Positions 46,209-54,800 are shown, counted from the stretch's first letter. The stretch: DNA of 64,000 bases from Nostoc mirabile CHAB5784 (GCF_020829645.1 NZ_JAIVFS010000001.1:183655-247654), one strand, 5' to 3'. The notes: generated by a model not told the origin, from the letters alone. Numbers and translations: made by a program.

Positions 46209-46240
46209 GCGATCGCTTGGCGTAGATCCTGATTTAACCT
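46209..46240 (+). pseudogene. Fragment of a Uma2 C-terminal tail (copy a)
   Basis: A HIP1 octamer followed by sequence reading RSLGVDPDLT and a stop. It matches the last codons of the Uma2 gene ending at 44964 with a few changes and lacks everything upstream. Confidence 0.5.
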
Positions 46241-46260
46241 AAATTATTCGTGAGAAACAT

Positions 46261-46293
46261 AGATCCCCGACTTCTCGAAGAAGTCGGGGATCT
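46261..46293. terminator. Strong hairpin after the AbrB/PIN pair
   Basis: AGATCCCCGACTTCT (46261-46275) pairs with AGAAGTCGGGGATCT (46279-46293) around a 3-base loop. It probably ends the toxin-antitoxin transcript and resembles the hairpin at 44042-44074. Confidence 0.6.
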
Positions 46294-46401
46294 GGACACC
46301 GCGACACATTGAGACTTGTTGTAAAGTCCAAACATTTAAATATTTTCATCGTTAGCGATCGCTCGGCATAGATCCTGATTCTCTCACCTGAATTGCTGTA
46401 A

Positions 46402-46524
46402 GGGAACTCCAACATATAGATTATCCAATCTTGTGGGGTGGGCATCTTGCCCGCCCACTTCACAGGACGGGCGAGACGCCCATCCTACAATAAATATTAG
46501 GAGATTTTATTACTTGGAAGTCCC
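46402..46524. mobile_element. 123-bp MITE-like element, copy 3
   Basis: Same ends as the other copies, with TAA at 46399-46401 and 46525-46527. Because the flanks are also duplicated, this copy arose by block duplication with copy 2, not by separate transposition. Confidence 0.85.
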
Positions 46525-46549
46525 TAAAGACTTGTCCACGAGTATTAAA

Positions 46550-46717
46550 CACTCGTTAACGGAGTTCAGAGGTGGATTAATCCAGTTCAAAGACTCGTTA
46601 ACGGAGTTCAGAGGTGGATTAATCCAGTTCAAAGACTCGTTAACGGAGTTCAGAGGTGGATTAATCCAGTTCAAAGACTCGTTAACGGAGTTCAGAGGTG
46701 GATGAATCCAGTTCAAA
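46550..46717. repeat. 42-bp minisatellite, four units
   Basis: Units begin at 46550, 46592, 46634 and 46676. The consensus differs from the array at 45123 by CGGAGTTC in place of CCCAGTTC and GATTAATCC in place of GATGAATCC, so each array has been homogenised separately. Confidence 0.92.
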
Positions 46718-46830
46718 TACTCGTTGACGACTATCAAAGACTCATTACAGCAATTTTCATTTACTTAAAAAACACTCTCGCGTTCTTCTCTGCGCCTCTG
46801 CGTCTCTGCGTGAGACAAAAATCTTTCAGT

Positions 46831-46868
46831 AATTACGAATTACGAATTACGAATTACGAATTACGAAT
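46831..46868. repeat. AATTACG heptamer repeat overlapping the CHAT gene end
   Basis: About five copies of the 7-base unit AATTACG. The stop codon and last codons of the minus-strand CHAT gene lie within this repeat, so it defines the C-terminus (RNS). Confidence 0.8.
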
Positions 46869-49800
46869 TATCCTATCAAGACTTGCACTCACACTTTCAG
46901 CATCCGGTGACTTCAATCGCTGCAAAATCTCTAAAGCTGGTTGCAAATAGGATATCGCTTTAGTGTATTCACCCTGCTGTTCTGCCAAACCTCCTAACCA
47001 CCACAGAGTCATTGCTTTGCCGTGGACATCCCCAATGCGTTCTTTTATTTCCAAAGACTGATTGAAAAGTGCGATCGCTTCATCCACATCCCCTTTGTTG
47101 GCGTAGATAATTCCCAGACAGTGCAAAGTCGCCGCTTTACGTTTGACATCTCCAATGCGTTCAGTTATTTCCAAAGACTGATTGTAGAGTACGATCGCTT
47201 CATCCACATCCCCTTTGCCGGCGTAGATGATTCCCAGACAGTGCAACGTCGCCGCTTTACCTTCGACATCTCCAATGCGTTCTTTTATTTCCAAAGACTG
47301 ATTGTAGAGTGCGATCGCTTCATCCACATCCCCTTTGCTGGCGTAGATGATTCCCAGTTGGTGCAACGTCGCCGCTTTGCCTTGGACATTTCCAATGCGT
47401 TCAGTTATTTCCAAAGACTGATTGTAGAGTGCGATCGCTTCCTCCACTTTCCCTTGGTTGGCGTAGATAATTCCCAGTTGGTTCAATGTCGCCGCTTTCT
47501 CTCGGACATTACCAATGCGTTCAAATATTTCCAAAGACTGATTGTAGAGTGCGATCGCTTCATCCACATCTCCTTTGTCGGCGTAGATGATTCCCAGACA
47601 GCTCAACGTCACCGCTTTACCTTGGACATTTCCAATGCGTTCTTTTATTTCCAAAGACTGATTGTAGTGTGCGATCGCTTCATCTACTTCCCCTTTGTTG
47701 GCGTAGATAATTCCCAGTTGGTTTAATGTCGCCGCTTTGCCTTGGACATCCCCAATGCGTTCATCTATTTCCAAAGACTGATTATACAGTGCGATCGCTT
47801 CATCCACATCCCCTTTGTCAGCTTTCAGCATCCCAAAACAATGATAAATTTCTCCTAATTCTCCTTCGTCTTCTGCGGGACAAAGATTTAAAGCTTGTTT
47901 GTAATAGTTTAATGCTCGATCAACCTCACCCATTTGATGTTCACAAAAAGCCATTTCTTTGAGAACACTATGGTTTTTAGTAATTTCTAAGGTTGATTTG
48001 CACAGATGTATTGCTTCCCGAAATCGACTTTGATTCCGCAAGTGTCCCGCCAATAAACTAGCTATTTTCGCCGCAATTTCTTCATCCTTCCCCAACAACG
48101 CCAAGCGATGAATTTCTAACCCTTGTGGTTCCGTCGCACCTTCCGCCTCCCACCACAGACAATACAAAATTTGTGCAGCTTGTTTATACAACTCTTCACC
48201 CTTGGGGTTTTCTGGAAACTCTAGCAACGGTGACAAAATCCGGGGAACACGATACAACCTCTCTTTGTTGTTGGTAAGCGTAACTTCCAACAAACCCAAA
48301 ATTTCAGCGCGTTGAATATGACTTTCCCAACTTGAGATATCCTCACAAATCAGGGAAATAGCAGCTTGAGGAACAGGTAACTCATACACCAACAACTTCC
48401 CCAGCATTTGACGCAAAGCTGGAGTTTGCTGCTTCAGCAATTCCTCAGCCAAAATATCCTCACGAAATTCCTTTTCCTTATCTGCCATCTTTTGCAGAAT
48501 CATCTCAACTCCCCTCATATACCCCTCCTCGCTTGCGGGGAGGGGTGCCGTAGGCGGGGTGGGGTTCTGTGAATTTTGCAAAATCTTATCTAACCATTCC
48601 AACAGCCGAGGATTTCCATCTGCTGCTTTTTTGGCACGTTCCGGCAATTCTGGCTGAAATTGCCAACTGCCATTAAACGAATTGAGACGATTATACTTTT
48701 TAATTAAATCTGCCCCACCCAAAGCACCCAAAGGTTCGCGGTACAGACGATGATTCAGTTCCGACAATGTGAAATTGTAGCGACAGGTAATAATTACCTT
48801 GTGGGGAAGTTGGGAATTTTGAATCGCCTTCAGCAACGCCAGCAGTACATCCACAACTTGTGGTTGCAAGACATAAACCCCATTTCGTAATTCCAAATTT
48901 GCCTCAAAGTCATCCAGCACAAAGGCAAAGCGCTGTTCTTTGGTATTCAGTCCTTCAGTGAAAAACTTGGTGAGGCGCTGCATCAAGGGTAACTTGCCAT
49001 TGAGAATTTCATGCCCCCGTTCCGAGGTACATTGTTCAGCAAGGGTTTTGAGCAGTTTGTCCTCATCCAGTTGCCGAAAGTTCACCAGCCTGTGATAGCC
49101 AACCATCCTTTCCAGAAGTCGCGCCGTCACAGTACTCTTACCCACACCCCCCAGTCCGTGAATTAGTACCCCTAATGAAGTGCGAATAGCTTTGAGACAA
49201 CGTTGCAAAGTCCGCCGTCTGCCAACAAACTCAGAGGGTTTCGCCACCCGCACCTGTTGGGTATCGGGATCTAAAAACTGTTCATAAGCAGGTTCCGGCG
49301 CAGAGGGTGGGATATCTCCCAACACTTCCACCAACGCACCGGGACATTCTCCCTGGACATATAACCGCAACAAATGCCAGTCACGCACATTCTGTTTAAA
49401 CAACTGCTGGTAAGTGCTAGCGAGTGCTTCAGCTAATTGATATCCGGCTGCCAATTTGCCGTAGAGGTGCGCGGCGGCGGCTGTAGCTGTCCGATCTTCC
49501 ACAGGCCGCCCCCAACTTAAAACCGCCCTAGCCCCTTGGGCAATTAGTGCCTCAGCCATTGAAGGGACAGCCCCTTTATCTGGTGCTTGTCCAGTCCGAC
49601 ACCCAGATAAAAACACCAATTTGGGAAAGCGAAACCGGAAGACTTCGGCAAGTTCTGCGGCTGTGGTTTCGTGGCGATCGCCAATTTCCGTCTCAGTGAT
49701 AAAGTAAGGCGTGTAAGGTGCTTCATCTTTAATAGAGGCGTGTCCTGTGAGGTGAAACACATCAAAGTCATTAAAATAGCGACTCCACACCTTACCCAAC

Positions 49801-50354
49801 TCGCTAATGCAACCGCTTTCTTCCACCCGTAAATCTACAGCAAAATCTCGCGTATCTGCCAGAATTCTCGCCTCTTCCTGTTCAAACTCTAACTTTGGTT
49901 CCACGTCTTCCGGGTCGGTTGCCATAAACAATACTCGCAATTGTCGTGCTTCCACAGAAAATCCTGCCGTTTCTTTCTCAATCCAGCGCAGAGGTAACAC
50001 CACTGGATTAACCCGCTTGACCAAAAAATCCTCACCATCATGCAGCACTTCCCAAGGTAGATGTGCCAATTTGCGATCGGTATCAATAGCAATTACCAAC
50101 CCTTCACCGCGACAGTTAGCAATTCCCCGACTCAACCACCGTCCATCCCCATCCAACCAAAAAAATAACTGCTGCCCGATTCCTGGTAAATTGGGCAGCA
50201 GTTTATAGTAATCTCGTTCTCCTTGCTTGAGGAAATTAGCGATTTCTGCTAATTTCAGGCGACGTGATTCATAGTGCTTTATTTGAGGTAGCCAATACCT
50301 GAGTTCAACTGTTTCCTGCGTACTTTCCCGAAGTTGAATGCGGATAGTTTGCAC
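46854..50354 (-). CDS. CHAT protease-like / STAND ATPase / TPR protein
   Basis: A 1166-residue protein. The N-terminal part (about 1-345) is a CHAT caspase-like protease domain, with the His in HLTGHAS (His205) and the Cys in FLSGCRTGQ (Cys252) as the probable catalytic pair. An NB-ARC/STAND-type ATPase follows (Walker A GLGGVGKST, Lys406; FAVLDD-type Walker B). From about 790 to 1140 come TPR repeats of 40 residues, many nearly identical (GDVDEAIALYNQSLEI). The layout suggests a sensor (TPR) and switch (ATPase) controlling a protease, as in conflict or cell-death systems. The gene starts with GTG one base after the stop of the small gene upstream, so they are translationally coupled. An intergenic-type repeat is inserted in frame near residues 590-613. 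Confidence 0.9.
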   Translation of the reverse strand: MQTIRIQLRESTQETVELRYWLPQIKHYESRRLKLAEIANFLKQGERDYYKLLPNLPGIGQQLFFWLDGDGRWLSRGIANCRGEGLVIAIDTDRKLAHLPWEVLHDGEDFLVKRVNPVVLPLRWIEKETAGFSVEARQLRVLFMATDPEDVEPKLEFEQEEARILADTRDFAVDLRVEESGCISELGKVWSRYFNDFDVFHLTGHASIKDEAPYTPYFITETEIGDRHETTAAELAEVFRFRFPKLVFLSGCRTGQAPDKGAVPSMAEALIAQGARAVLSWGRPVEDRTATAAAAHLYGKLAAGYQLAEALASTYQQLFKQNVRDWHLLRLYVQGECPGALVEVLGDIPPSAPEPAYEQFLDPDTQQVRVAKPSEFVGRRRTLQRCLKAIRTSLGVLIHGLGGVGKSTVTARLLERMVGYHRLVNFRQLDEDKLLKTLAEQCTSERGHEILNGKLPLMQRLTKFFTEGLNTKEQRFAFVLDDFEANLELRNGVYVLQPQVVDVLLALLKAIQNSQLPHKVIITCRYNFTLSELNHRLYREPLGALGGADLIKKYNRLNSFNGSWQFQPELPERAKKAADGNPRLLEWLDKILQNSQNPTPPTAPLPASEEGYMRGVEMILQKMADKEKEFREDILAEELLKQQTPALRQMLGKLLVYELPVPQAAISLICEDISSWESHIQRAEILGLLEVTLTNNKERLYRVPRILSPLLEFPENPKGEELYKQAAQILYCLWWEAEGATEPQGLEIHRLALLGKDEEIAAKIASLLAGHLRNQSRFREAIHLCKSTLEITKNHSVLKEMAFCEHQMGEVDRALNYYKQALNLCPAEDEGELGEIYHCFGMLKADKGDVDEAIALYNQSLEIDERIGDVQGKAATLNQLGIIYANKGEVDEAIAHYNQSLEIKERIGNVQGKAVTLSCLGIIYADKGDVDEAIALYNQSLEIFERIGNVREKAATLNQLGIIYANQGKVEEAIALYNQSLEITERIGNVQGKAATLHQLGIIYASKGDVDEAIALYNQSLEIKERIGDVEGKAATLHCLGIIYAGKGDVDEAIVLYNQSLEITERIGDVKRKAATLHCLGIIYANKGDVDEAIALFNQSLEIKERIGDVHGKAMTLWWLGGLAEQQGEYTKAISYLQPALEILQRLKSPDAESVSASLDRIIRNS

Positions 50355-50355
50355 T

Positions 50356-50682
50356 TTATTTGCTGAGAGATTTGAGGATTTCCGTGATTTCCTCTATGGT
50401 AGCTTCTTCAAGTAAAATCCTGTTTCCAGTATCAGGGTCAAGAATTACCACATCAAATTGCTTTCCTGGATGAGATTTATGCCATTCTTGATACCATTTG
50501 CGAATTTGTTCAGCTAAAGCCACAGCACCACCAACAATGCCGATAATCGTAGCAATGGCAGCCAAAGTTCCCTCTCTTTGCGTCGGAACTTCATAGCTTC
50601 CTGATATTCCAGGAATTTCTAGCAAAGCCTCGGCGGCTGCTGGTGCGCCTTCACCCTCAATACCGACTTGAATTTTTGCCAT
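50356..50682 (-). CDS. Small protein coupled to the CHAT-ATPase-TPR gene
   Basis: A 108-residue protein that I do not recognise as a named family. It begins MAKIQVGIEGEGAPAAAEA, has one hydrophobic segment (about 44-62, LAAIATIIGIVGGAVALAE) that may be a membrane helix, and ends in a predicted beta-alpha segment (DVVILDPDTGNRILLEEATI). AGGTGA lies just upstream of the ATG. The coupling by a 1-base gap to the CHAT gene implies matched synthesis; it could be an adaptor, membrane anchor, substrate or inhibitor of that protein. Frames from 50706 start earlier but lack a binding site. Confidence 0.75.
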   Translation of the reverse strand: MAKIQVGIEGEGAPAAAEALLEIPGISGSYEVPTQREGTLAAIATIIGIVGGAVALAEQIRKWYQEWHKSHPGKQFDVVILDPDTGNRILLEEATIEEITEILKSLSK

Positions 50683-50892
50683 TAAATCACCTACCAATTT
50701 ATCCAAGATTCTGTATATTATGCGTTGAATTGGAGATAAGGTTCACGCACAGACGCAGAGAGGGTTGCAAAATTATTTACCTTGTGTTGCAAGAATTGCC
50801 TAAAATAAGGCAACAAACCCAAACCTGGAAGCCCAAATTGAATCTGACTTTCAAAAATTACGAATTACGAATTAGTATGAGAAGTTCCAAAT

Positions 50893-51888
50893 ATGGTGTG
50901 GACTCCCCTACACGCAAAAATCCATCGCACCATCCGATCGCGCCACTTATTTGAGCGCAACCAGCGTCTATTAATCGCTGTCTCCGGCGGACAAGATTCT
51001 CTGTGTTTAATAAAATTACTTTTAGATTTACAATCCAAATGGGCATGGGATTTAGGTATTGCCCACTGCGATCATCGTTGGCGTTCTGACTCCGAAGCTA
51101 ATGCTCATCACGTTGAAAATTTAGCTAAAACTTGGGAGATATCCTTTTATTTAGAAACAGCGAACGAATCTATAAATAGTGAAGCTGCTGCACGCAATTG
51201 GCGCTATCAAGCTTTAAGTGTGATCGCCAAAGCAAATAATTATCAATATATAGTTACAGGACACACCGCAAGCGATCGCGCCGAAACTCTCCTCTACAAT
51301 TTAATTCGCGGTACTGGTGCTGATGGCTTACAAGCCCTGACTTGGCAACGCCCCCTAACTACAGGCATTATGCTAGTGCGTCCACTTTTAGAAATCACGC
51401 GAACACAAACAGAGCAATTTTGTCAAGAATTTAAATTGCCAATTTGGCAAGATTCCACCAATCAAGATTTGCAATATGCCCGCAACCGCATTCGCCAAGA
51501 GTTAATACCATATTTGCGGGAAAATTTTAATCCCCAAGTAGAATCAGCCTTAGCCCAAACAGCAGAACTTCTCCAAGCAGAAGTGGAATATTTAGAACAA
51601 GCTGCCCAGGAGTTGCGGGATAGGGCATTGGGCATGGGGCATGAAGAAGATTCTCTTACTCCTCTTCTTCCGTTGAGATTCAATCGTCGGGTATTGCAGA
51701 AAGCACCATTGGCATTGCAACGTCGGGTGATGCGTCAGGTGTTGCAGCAAATACTGACTGATGCCCCCAGTTTTGAACACATCGAAAAATTAACGGCTCT
51801 AATTATAGCGCCCAACCGATCGCAAACTGATCCATTTCCTGGTGGTGCGATCGCTCAAGTAGAAGGCGACTGGATCTGTTTTAAATAG
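50893..51888 (+). CDS. tilS: tRNA(Ile)-lysidine synthase TilS
   Basis: A 331-residue PP-loop enzyme that converts the wobble cytidine of tRNA-Ile(CAU) to lysidine, allowing AUA decoding. The PP-loop SGGQDS is at 31-36; HCDHRWRSDS and VTGHTASDRAETLLYNLIRG are also typical. The C-terminal part is the short form found in cyanobacteria. Around residues 243-252 the coding sequence contains GCATGGG-type heptamers (RALGMGHEE), apparently a repeat accepted in frame within a loop. ATG at 50893. Confidence 0.95.
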   Translation: MVWTPLHAKIHRTIRSRHLFERNQRLLIAVSGGQDSLCLIKLLLDLQSKWAWDLGIAHCDHRWRSDSEANAHHVENLAKTWEISFYLETANESINSEAAARNWRYQALSVIAKANNYQYIVTGHTASDRAETLLYNLIRGTGADGLQALTWQRPLTTGIMLVRPLLEITRTQTEQFCQEFKLPIWQDSTNQDLQYARNRIRQELIPYLRENFNPQVESALAQTAELLQAEVEYLEQAAQELRDRALGMGHEEDSLTPLLPLRFNRRVLQKAPLALQRRVMRQVLQQILTDAPSFEHIEKLTALIIAPNRSQTDPFPGGAIAQVEGDWICFK

Positions 51889-51918
51889 TTATTTAAAGTC
51901 TTTTTGTTATCAGGGGCG

Positions 51919-52218
51919 ATGCACATTATTAGTTTTAGAATTTTAAGAGAATATGCAGAAAACCATGCAGACTGTCAGGAAGCACTAAGTAATTGGTATA
52001 AAGTTGTTACTAAAGCGAAATGCTTAAATTTAGTTGAAGTACAGCAGGTTTTCCCTAAAACTGAAGCTGTTGGTAATTTTACAGTTTTCAATATTAAAGG
52101 AAATAAATATCGGTTGATTGTTAGTATAGATTATGAAGGACAGTTAATTTATATTAAGTATATCCTCACACATGCGGAATATGATAAGGATAACTGGAAA
52201 GATGACCCTTACTTTTAA
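51919..52218 (+). CDS. HigB-type toxin (RelE superfamily)
   Basis: A 99-residue protein with the HigB pattern: MHIISFRILREYAENHADC, a Trp-Lys segment ALSNWYKVVTKA, then FNIKGNKYRLIVSIDYE and IKYILTHAEYDKDNW. HigB toxins cleave mRNA on the ribosome. The gene overlaps the following HigA-like gene by 17 bases, and toxin-first order is typical of higBA. ATG at 51919 after CAGGGGCG. Confidence 0.92.
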   Translation: MHIISFRILREYAENHADCQEALSNWYKVVTKAKCLNLVEVQQVFPKTEAVGNFTVFNIKGNKYRLIVSIDYEGQLIYIKYILTHAEYDKDNWKDDPYF

Positions 52219-52603
52219 TCCAGATAAATACAAAGAATTATTAACAGCTTATCTTCCCAAGCTGATAAAAAGTGAAGTTGAAAATGAGCAAGCTTTAAAG
52301 ATAGTAGAAGATTTAATGCACTGGGAACGCACCCCAGAAGAAGACGAACTTTATCATTTATTAATTACTTTAATTGAAAAGTTTGAACAAGAATATTATC
52401 AGCCAAGCCAGCAGAATAATCCTGTATCTATGTTGTTATTTATTTTAGAGGAATCTGAGAGAAGTAGAGATGATTTAGTAGCGGTTTTAGGGACAGAAGA
52501 TTTGGTTGATAATATTTTAAATGGACAACAGAAAATAAATACAGAACAAGCGCGTAACCTGGGAGAGTTTTTTCATATAGAATCTAGTTTATTTATGGAA
52601 TAA
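52202..52603 (+). CDS. HigA-type antitoxin with HTH domain
   Basis: A 133-residue protein encoded immediately after the HigB-like toxin. The N-terminal half is acidic and helical. The C-terminal part has an XRE-like HTH (SRDDLVAVLGTEDLVDNILNG). It would bind and neutralise the toxin and repress the operon. ATG at 52202 begins MTLTFNPDKYKELL, overlapping the toxin by 17 bases; upstream in-frame starts would lie further inside the toxin gene. Confidence 0.9.
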   Translation: MTLTFNPDKYKELLTAYLPKLIKSEVENEQALKIVEDLMHWERTPEEDELYHLLITLIEKFEQEYYQPSQQNNPVSMLLFILEESERSRDDLVAVLGTEDLVDNILNGQQKINTEQARNLGEFFHIESSLFME

Positions 52604-52660
52604 TAACTAAGTTCGTAGTTCGTACTTGGGCTTTAGCTTGGGCTTTAGCCCAAGTACTTG

Positions 52661-54421
52661 TTAAGACGCTAGTAATTGTGGCTGAGGCATTAAACTCTGG
52701 AGAGTATGACGCAACTGAGCGATCGCTTGGATTTGATAATCACCAGTTTCCTGGAATTGATCCAAAGATTCTCCAATTCCTTGCAGCTTCTGCCGTAATC
52801 CATCTAGAGAATCCTGAATTGGTTGTAGTGCTTCTTGATAGAGATTCACTCGACCACAGCATTCAGAAGTTGTTCTTCGTAGAGATAGCAAGTTTTCCTC
52901 GATCGCTTTCAGTTCTTGGCGCTTTTCATCTAGATTGTGAGTTTGATTGTCAATCATTCCCTGATTTAGCTCAATACCAGAACGAATCTGCTCAATTTCA
53001 CGTTCTAGCTTTTGGACTTCCTGTGAATATTGTTGTCGCTGGGTTTCAATTTGTAACAGAATCGGTTCTAAATTAACTTTATTACCCTCTTTTTCATCAA
53101 CAACAGTATGTCCTTGTCGCCGTAGCAATACAGCTTGGTGTTGCTTGAGAAACTTTTGATGCTGTAACATATTGCGGCGTTGTCCCACTAAACTGGAGTT
53201 TAGCATCTGATAGAGGTCTTTTTCATCCGTTAGTTCCAGTTCCAAATTGATATGGTCATGGTCAGATGCGTGATTTAATTTATTTTGCAGTTCTTCTATA
53301 GCTTCTTGTTTATATTTCAGTTCTTGTTCTTGATCGTGAACAAAGCTAGCGTCTATTTCTAACTTATACTGCAAGTCTTGAACTATCTTTTGCAGTTCTT
53401 CTAAAGGCATTTTCTCTAAAGCTTCCACATCAGCTTGCTGGCCGAGAACTACACCACCAGACGTTGCGGACAAAGAGTGAATTTGTTGATATAACTCTTC
53501 GGCGTTGCGTAACTGCTCTTTGATTATCCGAGCATACTCTTGCTTGCTGTTAAAGTCTGCTGTGTTTATCTGCAATTGGGCTGTTTGCTGGACTAGAGAA
53601 TTTTGTGCTTGTTGCAGTGCATTTTGGCGATCGCTAAAGGTTTGTGACAATAGCTCGACTTCTTCTTGCTGTTGTGCGATCGCAGTTTTTTGCTCCTCCA
53701 GTTTTTGCCAGTGGGGGGTAAGAATAGCTTGCTGCTTTTCGACCAATTCAAAGGCCAGATGGAGGTGTTCTCTTACTGTTTCCGTGGGAGCAACACGACT
53801 AGACAAGCCATCGAGTAACTCACTCATTACCCGACTTTGCTCCTCATCTAAAACCGTCCCCTGTTGGAAATCTGCAAGACGTTCCTCCAGACGGCGCTGC
53901 TCACCCCGCAAATGCTCCCAAGCGCCTTCCAATTCTAGGCGGTTGCGCTCAATTTCTGTTTGTAACCGTTCAATTTCCTGGCGGGATGTCTCAACTTCCT
54001 GTTTTTGCTCCTCTAGTTGTTGCAACTCTTCCTCCAATAGTTGCAACTGTTCTGAGCGTACTTCCATGTCCATTTCACGGCGATTCAACTCTTGCGCCTG
54101 AAACGTCAGCGATTGCTTCCACTGATCAATTTCATCTTCCTTGAGCTTAAATTTCTCCAATTGGCGGGAAAAATTCTGCAAAATGTTGACTAGTGGCCGC
54201 CCTGCTTCTTGAATCCGCTGCACTTGACGATTTGGATTCAGTTCAACCAGTACCAAAGCACCATCATTTAATTTGCTTGCGTCTTCAGCGACAATCACTT
54301 CTTCCGACACAGGACTCCAATTCTGGTCAGTTCGCTGACAAGCTAGCAGTTTCAGTTCAGTTTTGCCACCGCCACTGAGTAAACCACCTTTCTGTTTTTG
54401 TACTTCTGCTAAATACAGCAC
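52661..54421 (-). CDS. hmpF: Pilus motility taxis protein HmpF
   Basis: A 586-residue protein, mainly long coiled coil (about 85-260 and 290-560) rich in Gln, Glu and Leu, after a conserved N-terminal region starting MLYLAEVQKQKGGLLSGGGK. HmpF is known in Nostoc punctiforme and other cyanobacteria as an essential, dynamically localised component of the type IV pilus system for gliding and phototaxis. The next genes, on the other strand, are hmpA to hmpE, which is the known layout of this locus. The start is a GTG at 54421. Confidence 0.88.
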   Translation of the reverse strand: MLYLAEVQKQKGGLLSGGGKTELKLLACQRTDQNWSPVSEEVIVAEDASKLNDGALVLVELNPNRQVQRIQEAGRPLVNILQNFSRQLEKFKLKEDEIDQWKQSLTFQAQELNRREMDMEVRSEQLQLLEEELQQLEEQKQEVETSRQEIERLQTEIERNRLELEGAWEHLRGEQRRLEERLADFQQGTVLDEEQSRVMSELLDGLSSRVAPTETVREHLHLAFELVEKQQAILTPHWQKLEEQKTAIAQQQEEVELLSQTFSDRQNALQQAQNSLVQQTAQLQINTADFNSKQEYARIIKEQLRNAEELYQQIHSLSATSGGVVLGQQADVEALEKMPLEELQKIVQDLQYKLEIDASFVHDQEQELKYKQEAIEELQNKLNHASDHDHINLELELTDEKDLYQMLNSSLVGQRRNMLQHQKFLKQHQAVLLRRQGHTVVDEKEGNKVNLEPILLQIETQRQQYSQEVQKLEREIEQIRSGIELNQGMIDNQTHNLDEKRQELKAIEENLLSLRRTTSECCGRVNLYQEALQPIQDSLDGLRQKLQGIGESLDQFQETGDYQIQAIAQLRHTLQSLMPQPQLLAS

Positions 54422-54800
54422 ACCGTTAGTCCTTATTGATGCACTTAAAGTTTATGTTTTGGGATATACCTTAAATAATTCTGTTAACTTTTCTCACTGA
54501 ACCGAAGTTTAGGAGAACAAGACAGACAAAACTATAGACGCAAGATATTACGTCTTGATATTTATAAAAGCGAGTTGATCGCGCCTTTATATTTTGTACT
54601 GATGACAGTGATGATGACTTCCGTGTTAACACTAGCTTTGTCAAAGTGTATTACGAAAGATTAAACTTTATAGCTGAATCTATAGCAATTCTCCTTTGGA
54701 TGCAACAGATCGTAGGGAACATTGCTTGTATGTGTCAACTTAAGCCCAAACCCATTTAAAAATAATATTAACCGCATTAGAAGGAGTATTTTTTAGCTAA
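54422..54800. other. Divergent promoter region of hmpF and hmpA
   Basis: About 380 bases between the divergent genes. A remnant of the TGTGTCAACTTAAG end of the 196-bp elements lies near 54735. GAAGGAG before hmpA at about 54781 is a possible ribosome binding site but is far from the ATG. No other structure recognised. Confidence 0.5.

Larger units (their letters stand above)
46355..46761. repeat. Second copy of a duplicated block (Uma2 tail, MITE, minisatellite)
   Basis: Block 46355-46761 repeats, in order, the Uma2 tail (46355-46398, as at 44928), the 123-bp element and the 42-bp array of the block 44928-45441. The offset is exactly 1427 bases across the tail and the element, so these moved together. 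The minisatellite part differs in unit number and sequence. Confidence 0.8.

Noticed and set aside
45123..46717. CRISPR array
   Set aside because: Units are directly abutting with no unique spacers, and no cas genes are present; the same holds for 11572-11791.
47022..47726. 234-codon plus-strand frame over the TPR region
   Set aside because: Antisense shadow of the 120-bp TPR repeats; repetition keeps the frame open.
53505..54101. 198-codon plus-strand frame inside hmpF
   Set aside because: Cys/Ser-rich antisense reading of the Gln/Glu-rich coiled coil; no independent evidence.
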